Shown piece after piece: positions 19,933-29,574 of a stretch of DNA of 31,867 bases (positions within the stretch are counted from its first letter, which is position 1; every line of letters begins with the position of its first letter). Source of the stretch: Purshia tridentata (taxonomy: Eukaryota > Streptophyta > Magnoliopsida > Rosales > Rosaceae); assembly GCA_003254885.1 (NCBI GenBank), contig QANT01008646.1, positions 1 through 31,867 of the forward strand, written 5' to 3'. The notes below the pieces were generated by a model that was not told the DNA's origin, ran no database searches, and saw only the letters and a list, made by a program, of their open reading frames with translations. The position numbers and the translations under genes were made by a program.

Positions 19933-20056
19933 GCTGTTCAGATACTAGTTAGAGTAAAAACTACTTGAAACTGATTATCAATGCTTGAACTTTGCGATGA
20001 CATGATTAAACTTATTTTTCGTTTCTAGTCGTTGTACTCCTGCCATATTTTTTGCT
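19933..20056 (+). repeat. Direct repeat, second copy
   Basis: Second copy of 19279-19401. On the minus strand it encodes KKYGRSTTTRNEK followed by a stop, the counterpart of the piece in copy 1. Confidence 0.85.
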
Positions 20057-20346
20057 CAGCCAGCTACTTGGATGATATGTGAACTTTTTAAGGACATGTA
20101 GTTTGAAGTTTTGTACATTTGTCTTGGTGAAAGGGTTCTCTATTGGAAGTCCCTTTTTAATTTTGTGTGTGTAATAAATGACATAAAACCCACAATATTT
20201 TTTGCAATTGACAAGTATAATGAACAATTACAGATACATTTATAAGTATAAGCACATGTAGAATACAGTTACAGTTACAATCAGCCAAGCCCAATATCAT
20301 TTCTTAAATGTATATTTGCACTTATTAAAATATTAAAGATACTTAC

Positions 20347-21237
20347 GTTCTAAATTGTTGCTGTGAACAGTTCTTGCCTTCTTCAATTAGCATTTCAGTG
20401 TCATGTCCCAATAGCCAAGACAAACTTGCTTTTTCATTCTCATTCAGTTCCACTCGATTTTGGTCATTCAGCATGTTCTGATGGGCTTGATTTAGGGACA
20501 TTGCACCTATTTCTCTAGGTAAAAGATTCATCCTCCTTGTGCCTTTAAGTAAATCTTGTGCAGCATTCTTTTTCATTTCCTTGAAGAATTGCTCCACAAA
20601 ATTTTTCTACATATTTGAGACAGAATATGTTAGTGTAACTAAAATAATTATATGTTAGTGTAATTTAATGTTAGTATTTTAATTTTTCTTATCAAAAACT
20701 TAGCATTTTCAAAGTATTGATTACTTCCTGATTTTAGGGAATTGTAGTGAGTCCACTTTCTAGTCTTCAAATCAAGCAAAAGAAGAGTGAAATGGCTTTG
20801 TGGTGTGACTGATAGGATTGGAAACAGCATCTTGTCATACTTTGCCAAGTTTTGTAACAGTCCTTTAAGAAGGAATCCAATGATGCCGTTGCAGTTTTTC
20901 TGTTGCAAAACATTATGAAATTCTCAAGCAAAATATATTTGAATTAGTTAAATACATATACACATTTAGAATTAATAGTAGAATAAAATAACACATTTAC
21001 AGTTCTTACCCGAGCATAAGTACTGAAAATGAATACACTTTTTTGAGTCAGTTCTTCTTCCAATATATCGTTATATGAATCAATTACCTATTAAGTTTAG
21101 AAATTAGTATTTAAGGTATATTAAGTATGTGAAGTAATGAAATTGAGCATTTGTTACTTTCATGCTTTTGACTTACATTATTTGCCACATCTGTGCGTGA
21201 GACTAACCATCCAGATTTCCCTAACCAATAGAAATCC
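20347..21237 (-). pseudogene. Ulp1/C48 cysteine-protease-like fragment, four visible exons
   Basis: Read on the minus strand, four exons can be outlined. Exon 21237-21177 encodes DFYWLGKSGWLVSRTDVANN and ends at GTAAGT. Exon 21087-21010 encodes VIDSYNDILEEELTQKSVFI and ends at GTAAGA. Exon 20899 to about 20700 encodes KNCNGIIGFLL and then SHFTLLLLDLKTRKWTHYNSL. Exon 20606-20347 encodes KNFVEQFFKEM onward and ends at GTAAGT. The W-L-...-DV-N / VI-Y-L pattern followed by HFTLLLLDLK...HYNSL matches the Ulp1 (SUMO protease) fold, with the first catalytic His in SHFTL. The Asp position reads Asn (YNSL). I cannot find the DCG-type exon with the catalytic Cys between the last two exons, and the third donor is weak. 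The 5' side abuts LTR-like copy D. Such Ulp1-like genes are often carried by plant Mutator-like transposons. It is likely an inactive remnant. Confidence 0.55.
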
Positions 21238-21357
21238 CTGTTTGAAAAAGAAAAACAGTTGCAGTTATAATTAAATTTTAGTTACAGTATAATTTCAGTC
21301 ACTTTAGTGTAGCAATTCTATTGAAGTTCAGTTTCAGTGTAGCAAATCTGTTCAAAG

Positions 21358-24300
21358 TGACAGGACCCTCCCCGAATTCCACCCTGGAACCCGAAGTGAT
21401 CCTGCGAGCATCCAATATCAAGGAAAATTCTACCGAAAATTCGGCAGAACCTCCCCTGAAATTGAACTAACCCTTTTCTCCACGAGACCTGCAAATACAC
21501 TTCTAAGCATTCACAGCTCCTCTACCACAATCAAAAGGGTCTCTGACCCAAATTCCAAAACCAATCAATTAAGTATTCGCTAAAATAACATAGCGATGCT
21601 ACAAAATTTACTATAGAAAATAAAGTACAACGAAAACGAATTCCTACGGCTTCACAATTCTATAATAGTGCCTCGATGTCTTTGGCTCGACCGTTCCACC
21701 GGTACCACTTGGGGGAAAATTTAAAACAATAAAATAGATAAAACTAATGAGTTAACTCAGTGAATGGACATAAAAATAACAAATGTTTAAACGTAACTTA
21801 TAATTAAATTCATTTATTATGGCAACTACAAAAATTTTTTTTTGGGCACGAAGACCTCACGTTTTTTTTTTCTTTAAAATTCTCCAGTTTAAATACATTT
21901 CATAAAATCCACCGAAAACTCTGTTTTTAAAAGTCCGCATCTGAAATCCGTTTTTGAAAACTCTGATAAATTGGTAAAGCTGATCAAGCTCCCAAATATT
22001 AAATAAGAACCGAAATTCTGTATCAACTAAAAATTATTTTGTAAACTGCCTTGATAAAGAAATCTCTCACCCAACAGTTACCCACCGAACCTGCCGTACA
22101 TACGCAGGGCCCACAACCTGCCGTACGCATGCAGGGCTAATAACCTGCCGTACATGCGCAGGACCTACGACCTGCCGTACGCATGCAGGGCCAATATCCT
22201 GCCGTACATGTGCAGAGCCAGGCTCTGTCATACACATGCAGGGCCAATATCCTGCCGTACGTGCATGCAGGGCCGCCCCCAAAGGGCAAAGCATCCCGAC
22301 ACACGGCCCAAAGCCTATGTGTGTGCCGTGATGGGTCCCAAAGACCTATATAACCTGATAACCTGAAGGGTACTGCGAAGAGTGGTTTGAAAATCCTTTT
22401 TCTCATAAATCTCTTTTCGCCATAAAACACATAACCTTTCCAAATCTGGGAAATCATTAAACCAACTATAAAATCCTTTTTGGTAACCAAACCCTTGGTA
22501 TAAAACCCATTGAATCCAGTATTTTCTCAAACTCAAACATGAAAACATTTTAAATTCCTTTTTGTCTCGCCAAAGCAAGAAATCCAAAGTAACTAACTCA
22601 ATATTCAGAATTCAATCAACATTTATTTAACAATCCGGAAGCCAAATTCACGAACCCAATACATTTCTAAATTAAATAAATCACGGCTCAAATAACTCAA
22701 AATAAAACTACGAATTAAATCATAAAATTCATAAAGACTCATAAACAAGTTTAGGAAACATAGTCCACTCACAGAGATAGCCTAGCCTTGGTCTCCGAAT
22801 GGATCGTCCTTGGACTCGGGAACGTCACCTAACACGAGAACGACAATACGTTAGAATACTATCTCAAATAATAACNATATTCAATTTAATAACTACAAAC
22901 TAGAATTTTAGGCTTTTCGCTCCATAATCCTAATTTCAAGCTATATTGACCGAGGATCGTCCGGGTGTCGTTTCGACAACCCCAAAAACGTCTAACTTCA
23001 CCTCAAAATCACCGTTTCTCCGATTTTCTTCAACTAACCATTCTAAATCACAATTGATGATTTCTAAGTTTGGAAATTACTTAAGACCACCTCAAATTAT
23101 CNTAAAATCACCTCAAATTATCACTCAAAATCAAGGACTCCAAGAGATTTAACATGGTTTCCAAATCTCTAATTCCCAAGTTTCTAACTTCTCCCAAAAA
23201 TTCCTTAATTCAAGTTCCAATTAACTCTAAATCCATACCATAACCACCAATTGCACCATAGGACTTTTAATTATCCTCAATTAACAAGAATCCGAATTGG
23301 CATAATCTCCAAGAAATTCTAAGCTCCAAAATCCTCAAAATCAAACAATCAATAAGTCCCAAATCATCCCACTTTCCCCAATTTTCCAATCTCTCAAAAT
23401 TCCGTTAAATTCCTTAATCTCACCTTCAATTCATAGTTGCTAGAAATGATTATTGCCCAAAATTACATACAACACATTCCAATTTCCGAAAGCTCAAGGG
23501 AATCCGAATTTTGGGTTCTAATTTCCTAAATTCTAACTTCTCAAACATTCAAAATTAAACCACCAATTTAGAGGGAAATAAAGCCTAGAATGGGGGGAAG
23601 AAAACCCACCTAAAATAGAGAGAAGGGGTGCCGAAAAACTGGCCGGAAATTGGAGGAAGAGATCGGCGACCATGGCAGCCCAAGCTGGTCTCAGTCGCGC
23701 GCAGGGGCTGGGCTGGCTATAGGAGCGGCTGGGGAGGCTCGGGGTGGCTGGCCCGGCGGCTGGGGAGTGCTTCTCGGCCGTCCCATCGTCTGTCTTCGCC
23801 GGAGATGGCTGGAGCTGGAAGCTCCAGTCGCGCACGCAGGGGAGAGAGATCGGGAGAGAGAGAGGAAGGGGGCTGGGGGTGTCAGGAGGAGGCTGGGTGG
23901 GGGGTCGTTGGTGGCTGGGCAGGCCGGAGGTTGGCAGGAAGTGGCTGGCGTCGCGCAGGGAAGAGAGAGAGAGTGGGGGAAACTCACGGGCTGGCAAGGC
24001 TTGCTGCTTTCGCCTGTGCGTGGAGAGGGGAGAGAAATAGGGAGTGATGGAATATTCCAGAATTTTCTGGAATATTTAATACCATTTCTCTAAAATTACA
24101 AGTTTGCCCCTCACTTTGAACCTCCATATTTCTCAAACCGTAACTCCAAATGACGCATGCTACGTGTTTACGAACTCGTCGAGTCAAGCTCTACACAACC
24201 ATGTCAAAGTCAACTCTAAACTCCAAGTAATTTAAAAAGTCAACCTTGAGCTCTTTTATCACATTCATAACTTTCAAACCGGGGCTCTAAATAACCCATG

Positions 24301-24430
24301 CCACGTGTCAATGAACTCGTGAGCTCAAGACCTTCCTAACGGACCCAAAGTCAAAGCTAAAATCTTACTAGAACCAAAAGTCAACATTGGGCCCTATTAA
24401 CATTCACTTAGGAAGGTACGGGTCGTTACA
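21358..24430 (+). mobile_element. LTR-like repeat, copy D (3.07 kb)
   Basis: It starts TGACAGGACCCTCCCC and ends TACGGGTCGTTACA. Flanks are CAAAG and TTAGT, so no target duplication is visible. It is collinear with copy C over the 3' half, with roughly nine of ten bases matching by eye in the last 400 bases. Its tandem array (22090-22277) is of the 26-bp type seen in A and B. The GC-rich block lies at about 23600-24030, where overlapping open frames of up to 154 residues in several frames reflect composition. Two undetermined bases (n) occur at 22876 and 23102. No internal domain is present. Confidence 0.75.
22090..22277 (+). repeat. Tandem array in copy D, 7 units of ~26 bp
   Basis: Alternating CCTGCCGTACATGCGCAGG and CCTGCCGTACGCATGCAGGG units, closest to the array of copy A. 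Confidence 0.85.
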
Positions 24431-24551
24431 TTAGTAGTAATTGTTCATAAGGTGGGAGACAGCTAGTTGAGTAGGAAGGACCAGTACGTTGATTTGGCTG
24501 CTATTGTAGTAATCATTTATAACATAATTTATATGAATTGCATGGGTGTAG
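24431..24551. other. Short non-coding flank
   Basis: AT-rich sequence. It ends in TGTAG, which could act as a splice acceptor for the exon-like piece that follows. Confidence 0.3.
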
Positions 24552-25409
24552 ACACCCAGGTCAAAGTTGGATAGAATGGAAATGTTCAAGATGGTATACA
24601 GACGAGAAACTCCTAAGGGCCGTGTTGCAATGAATGACGATGTGTCTCAGAAAATTGTAAGTTTAGGTTTGAAAGCGTTCTATATGTGCATGTTTTTAAT
24701 TTAACAAAAGATAAGGTCATGGTAATTTTGGGGGGAATAAGTTGGAAAGTATGTGTATGTGTATATGCATGTTTTTTATTTGAATAAGCTGGAACGTATG
24801 TAATATATTTTTTCCACCTTGATTTAGCTTGAACTTGGAAAGCATGGGTTCATCTATATAAATATTTATATGGAATGTTTTCTCTCATATATACTTCATG
24901 TACGTGTATAAATTTTAACACGATCATTAGGTTAAATGCAATTGTGAATGATCTGTCCTTGAAATCTAACCCACTTTCACCTCACTATAGTGAATTAGGT
25001 CGAGGCAAATTTTGAGGTATATAAATATAGCTTGCATTCTTTATCCCTAAATGGCTAAGGGAAGGGTCAACTATATTGTTCATGGTTGGTGTAGCAATAT
25101 TAATTGGTAAATTAGTGGAGGTGACTTTAATTGTAGCAATGGTCAAAATGCCATCAAAATGATTCATGAATCTTGTTGATTTTAATATTTGATTTTCACC
25201 TACGAATTATTATATATGCTTCCAATGTACCAATTTTGTGAATATAATTTGTTTAATTCATCATGTGCGAGATTGGGTTTTTCATTTCCAGATATTTTGT
25301 AACTAGTTCTCAATATGCATGCTACTTTTAACAAACTTTAGAAATTGGTCGGAGATGAAGGCGAGGAAATGAACACCCAAGTGCGTAATAAATTGTATGC
25401 TAAAGTACT
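24552..25409 (+). pseudogene. Two exon-like pieces, possible TNPA-like gene interrupted by the CACTA element
   Basis: Piece 1 (24552-24656) is open for 35 codons after a TGTAG acceptor and includes MEMFKMVYRRETPKGRVAMN, ending DDVSQKI just before GTAAGT. Piece 2 (25342-25409) follows TTTAG, is in the compatible phase 0, and reads KLVGDEGEEMNTQVRNKLYA then KVLT. It stops where the CACTA tip begins at 25410. The charged composition and a terminal Y-A-K-VL are reminiscent of the second-gene product of plant CACTA elements (Ptta/En/Spm family). The match is weak and rests on motif memory only. The intervening 0.7 kb is AT-rich and intron-like. It may instead be an unrelated host gene fragment. 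Confidence 0.35.
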
Positions 25410-25430
25410 CACTACAAGAAAAAAGGGCTT

Positions 25431-25800
25431 GGGCGACGAGCAAAATTTCGTCGCCCCATATAATTTGGGCGACCATTTTGGGTGGCGAATATTTTAGTCG
25501 CTCAAATGGGCATTGGGCGACGGAAAATAAAATCGCCACCCTATGTGGTTTTGGGCGACGAATAAGTGTCGTCGCCCCAATCTAAACGGTCAACTAAATT
25601 TTGGGTGATGCAAACAAAATTATTTTGTCGCCCCAAACCATTAGGGTGACAAAAAATTTCGGCGACAAGGACCTCTTCGTCACTCTAGACACTTTAGGGA
25701 GACAACAGACCTTTATTCGTCACCCAAAATTTGCGACTAATGGGTGATGGTCTTTAAACCTTGGGCGATGAAATGTGTTCGTCGCCCAAAGTTTAACAAT
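25431..25800. repeat. Subterminal repeat array (GGGCGAC / GTCGCCC)
   Basis: Exact GGGCGA or TCGCCC occurs nine times (about 25431, 25451, 25467, 25515, 25553, 25572, 25628, 25763, 25782), with degenerate copies such as GGGTGATG and CGTCACCC between them. Copies occur in both orientations and many neighbours can pair as hairpins. In En/Spm-type elements such subterminal motifs are bound by the TNPA-type protein. That role here is inferred from position. Confidence 0.8.
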
Positions 25801-27384
25801 TAAAACCCACAGCCCTTCTTCTTTCTTCTTCCTCGCGAATCTCTCCTCTCCTTCCTGCAGCGCCGCCGCTCGTTTGCAAATCTTGCTCTCTCTCTTGCCA
25901 CCACCCCTCTCTCTCTCCACCGTACCGGTCTCCCTCTCTCTCCACGGCACCTCTCTCACTCTCTCAATCGCGCCTCTCTTCCTCTCTCCACCGAACCCAC
26001 TCCTTCTCCCTCCCACATCGAAAACCCAGCCCCACTAGGTCCCCACCTCCGAAACCAAGCCCCACCCCAGCCCCACCGCAGCCCACCCTGCCTCCCTAGC
26101 CCGTGAATCACCTCCCCCCTACCGGATCTCCCGATCTCTCTCTTCGTGGGGGTTTTTTTTTGCGATTTTCAGTTTTTTTTTTTTGGTTTCTTTTCTGATT
26201 TTTTTATTTTTTTTGTTTATTTTGGAATTTTCTATTGTTATTTGGGTTTATTTTGGAATTTTCTATTGTTGTTTGGGTTTATTTTGAAATTTTCTATTGT
26301 TATTTTGATTTTATTTTATGTTTTTGTTTCAATTGAGTTTTATTGTTAAATTTTGTGTATTTGATTAATTTATCTTATTTTGGTAATTTACGTTTTCAGA
26401 AACTTGGAACTGTGAAAGGCTGATTTAAAGGATTCTATAATTTTAAGGTAAATTTTTTCATTTGAAAATATTATTGTGAATTTATTAGTTAGTTTGTATA
26501 TATGTATGTTTAAAATAATTAGTTAAGTTGTATATTGCTAAGTCTAATATCTATTAGTTAGTTAATTTGTACGCCTTAAAACTTAATTATGAAAATGTTA
26601 AAATTAGGTAAATTTCACATAGGTAGCCAGCCAGCTAATTTATTTGTATAATTTTAGTTGTAAAATTTATTATTTAAATGTTATGTTGATATATTATAAT
26701 AAATTGTGGAATTTAAGTTACTTAAGAAATGCATATTAATTAGGATACGTTGTTCAATTAGTTAGTTATTAATTTGTATGTTTTTAGTTATAAACTTTAT
26801 TATTTAGTTTGTATGTTAGTATATTAGAAATAATTGTGAGATGTAGGTTAATTATTAAATACATATTAGTTAAGATACATTGTTAAATTTAAATTTTATT
26901 TTATTTGTTGTCTTTTATATTTATATTGAAGTGCTTGTGCGAAGTTATCAATGGATAACTTTGTACCTTGTTCTATCATTAATTTATAAACCTTAGTTTC
27001 CGTTTGAGAGTTTATTGGTAGCGTTTGTGAGCAATGGTGCTTAGCGTGCCAATAGACTCTTGAATTGTCCCATTTTTGGACAGTTTGGGAGTGCATATTG
27101 TGGGTGGTGTGGTTTGCGGCTCGAGCGACGTGTTTCAATCTTGGGATATTTTTAGTAGCGTCTTCTAATGTTCTTCGAGTGCATACTAGATATGAGTTCT
27201 CAATATCTACGTCATGCACTTGGAGAGCTGTAAGGAGATGCTGCCTAAATTATCTCAATCGGAACACGTCGTAAAAGCTGCAAACCATCCATACACATTA
27301 TGCACTCTCGAATGGGATAGGACCCTTACCAGAGGCATAAGGAGATCGACGATCGTTTATTCATGTTGCTCTGAAACAGTCATT
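25801..27384 (+). other. Untranslated leader/intron region of the CACTA element
   Basis: A CT-rich stretch (25810-26140) is followed by poly-T-rich sequence containing three tandem copies of a 31-bp unit (26218-26310, TTTTGGAATTTTCTATTGTT core). AT-rich intron-like sequence then extends to about 26935, with GC-balanced sequence from there up to the transposase start. Open frames here are short and lack family motifs. I read it as 5' untranslated sequence with at least one intron. Confidence 0.5.
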
Positions 27385-27979
27385 ATGGATCGGGAGTGGA
27401 TACAGTAACCCGAATCGTATCAGTGCACAATATTTTGCTGGGATCGACTTGTTTATCGAAGCTGCAACGAGGTGTGTGAATGTAAATAATCAGATAAAGT
27501 GTCCATGTCGAAATTGCAACAACTATTTCTGGAAGACCCTAGAGGAAGTTAGATATCACTTAGTTACACATGGGATGGCATACAGTTATACGACATGGGT
27601 TCATTACGGTGAATCGATGGTGGGTGCTTCTACTTTCTCAAATGACGGGATAGTTACAGCGTCTGTTGCCCACGATGATGACCAAGTTATAGGTATAATA
27701 GACGATGCTTATCCCCATGCATCGATTGCACACGACCAATCAAATGTTCATGAGGGTGGCGATGAAAATTAGAATGAAGATGACGATACTCCCAATGAAG
27801 ATTTTGAGAATTACGAGAGATTGTTGAATGAAGCCAAGCGAGAACTCTACCCTATCTGCGATCATTCTAACCGGGGGCCACCTATGTCGGTGTTGAATGC
27901 TGTCGTAGAGTTAATGCATTGGAAAGTGACGTTTGGTTATTCGAATCGGAGCTATAATTATTTGATGGGAATTCTGAAA
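27385..27979 (+). pseudogene. Transposase segment 1: N-terminal transposase-associated domain
   Basis: MDREWI begins in frame 1. After a one-base shift near 27402 the sequence continues in frame 2 as SNPNRISAQYFAGIDLFIEA, then IKCPCRNCNN, EVRYHLVTHGM and TTWVHYGES. The Cys pair in CPCRNC and the His in RYHLVTHGM fit the zinc-binding transposase-associated domain. A TAG at 27770 interrupts the acidic linker (DEN*NEDDD). The frame then runs on through YPICDHSN and NAVVELMHWKVTFGYSNRSY to a TGA at 27980. Confidence 0.85.
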
Positions 27980-27982
27980 TGA

Positions 27983-28864
27983 ATGCTTCCACACGACAAT
28001 CTCTTACCTGAAACTCACTATCAGTCGAAGAAAGTGTTGAAAGGGCTTAGGTTGCGATATAAAAAGATCCATGCTTGCAAGCATGACTATGTTCTATTTT
28101 ACAAAGAACACGAGGGAAAGGATAAATGCCCGGTGTGCAATGAGCCGAGATATCAGAGCAGTTATGAGAATAAGAAAAAGAAGATTCTGCAGAAGGTGTT
28201 GAGTTATTTTCCACTAAAGCCAAGACTGCAACGGTTGTACATGTCGTTGCACACGGCCAGTGACATGAGATGGCACAAAGATAAGCGGGAGAATGATGAT
28301 GTTATGAGACATCCCGCAGACGGAAGTGCATGGAAGGAGTTTGACAACATGTATCCTGAGTTTGCAGCAAAACCACGAAATGTGAGACTGGGACTTGTCA
28401 CCGATGGATTTAATCCATATGAGAACATGAGCACATCCCATAGCACTTGGCCGGTGGTTGTGGTTCCTTACAATTTGCCTCCTTCACGGTGCATGAAAAA
28501 GGAATTCACAATGATGACTCTATTAATTCCTGGGTCGCAATCGCCCGGAAAGGAGATAGATGTTTATCTGCGGCCGTTAGTTGACGAATTAAAAGACTTG
28601 TGGCAAAACAGTGTGCGCGCATTTGATAAGTCGACCGGTCGAATGTTCACAATGCGTGCAGCAATTATGTGGACAATTAATGACTTTCCAGCTTATGGGA
28701 ATCTTTCAAGCTGGAGCACTAAAGGTTACATGGCATGTCTAGTTTGTATGCAGGACATCTGTTCAGCTTGGTATGGTGGGAAGGTTTGCTATATGGGCCA
28801 TCAACGTTGGTTGCGTTGGGATCATCCCTAGCGCAATGTCTAGGAGGCTTTTGATGGAAAAAAA
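27983..28864 (+). pseudogene. Transposase segment 2: tnp2 catalytic core
   Basis: Numbered from the Met at 27983, the open stretch carries KKIHACKHDYVLFYKE (27-42), the CPVC pair (49-52), LGLVTDGFNPYEN (137-148), the TINDFPAYGNLSSWSTKGY stretch (231-249) and CLVC (252-255). These are the invariant blocks of the CACTA tnp2 transposase. The acidic residues in VTDGF and NDFPAYG are the likely catalytic positions. This 282-codon piece is the longest uninterrupted frame in the window. It stops at TAG 28829 and again at TAG 28841, inside a region that still reads EAFDGKK before the frame shifts in the A7 run at 28858-28864. Confidence 0.9.
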
Positions 28865-29447
28865 GTTAAGGGTGCGACCTCGCGAATTATCTGGCGAGGA
28901 CATTTTGAGGCACTTAAACATCCTACAGTTTGGTCAAATTGGCAAACACCCTGATAACAGAGAGCGGAATCTGCCAAGGTCACCTCCACATTTGAATTGG
29001 ACGAACAAGTCGATATTCTTTGAGTTGGAGTACCAGTCCAAGTTAAAAATCAGGCACAATCTTGATGTCCTGCACATTGAGAAGAACGTGTGTGAAAGTT
29101 TGATAGGGACCATCTTGGGCATCGATGGAAAAACGAAGTATACGGTTAAGGCGAGAATGGGCTTGCAAGAAATGGGCATTAGAAAACACATATAGTTATA
29201 GAAACAGGGTGACATGTATGTGAAGAAGCATCCATTTTTCACAATGAAGACCAAGTCAAAGAAAGAATTCTTAAAATTTCTTTCATCTATCAAATTTCCC
29301 GATGGCTACGCGACCAACATCTCACGGAGCGTGAAAATCGACCAAGGCAAAATTTCGGGATTGAAAAGTCATAATTGCCATGTGGTATTACAGCGGCTTC
29401 TTCCCGTCGGAATTCACAAATTCTTGCCAAAAGATGTGGTGGATCCA
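28865..29447 (+). pseudogene. Transposase segment 3: post-catalytic region
   Basis: In frame 0 it reads LSGEDILRHL, SIFFELEYQ, IRHNLDVLHIEKNVCESLIG and ARMGLQEMGIRKH, all conserved blocks of tnp2 proteins. Two TAG codons (29193, 29199) separate this from KQGDMYVKKHPFFTM, which is in the same frame. It continues to FPDGYATNISRSVKIDQGKI, LKSHNCHV and LPKDVVDP before the duplication throws the frame out. Confidence 0.85.
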
Positions 29448-29574
29448 CTCACGGAGCGTGAAAATCGACCAAGGCAAAATTTCAGGATTGAAAAGTCATA
29501 ATTGCCATGTGTTATTACAGCGGCTTCTTCCCGTCGGAATTCGCAAATTCTTGCCAAAAGATGTGGTGGATCCG
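29321..29574 (+). repeat. 127-bp tandem duplication within the transposase exon
   Basis: 29321-29447 and 29448-29574 both start CTCACGGAGCGTGAAAATCG and end AAGATGTGGTGGATCC plus two bases. They differ at only a few positions. Because 127 is not a multiple of 3, the downstream copy is read in a different frame. The coding sequence resumes correctly after the second copy. Confidence 0.95.

Noticed and set aside
23533..24187. Several overlapping 98-154-codon frames in copy D
   Set aside because: They occur in several frames over the same GC-rich block. This is expected from low stop-codon density in GC-rich DNA.
16343..24430. Copies C and D as the two LTRs of one complete retrotransposon with a 2.1-kb interior
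   Set aside because: The outer flanks do not match (GTAGG and TTAGT). There is no primer-binding site after C or polypurine tract before D. The two copies differ in tandem array type, and the interior encodes a minus-strand Ulp1-like fragment and not gag/pol.
26896..27274. 107-codon minus-strand frame and 69-codon plus-strand frame upstream of the transposase
   Set aside because: They overlap each other antisense, show no family motif and fall in the expected leader of the CACTA gene.
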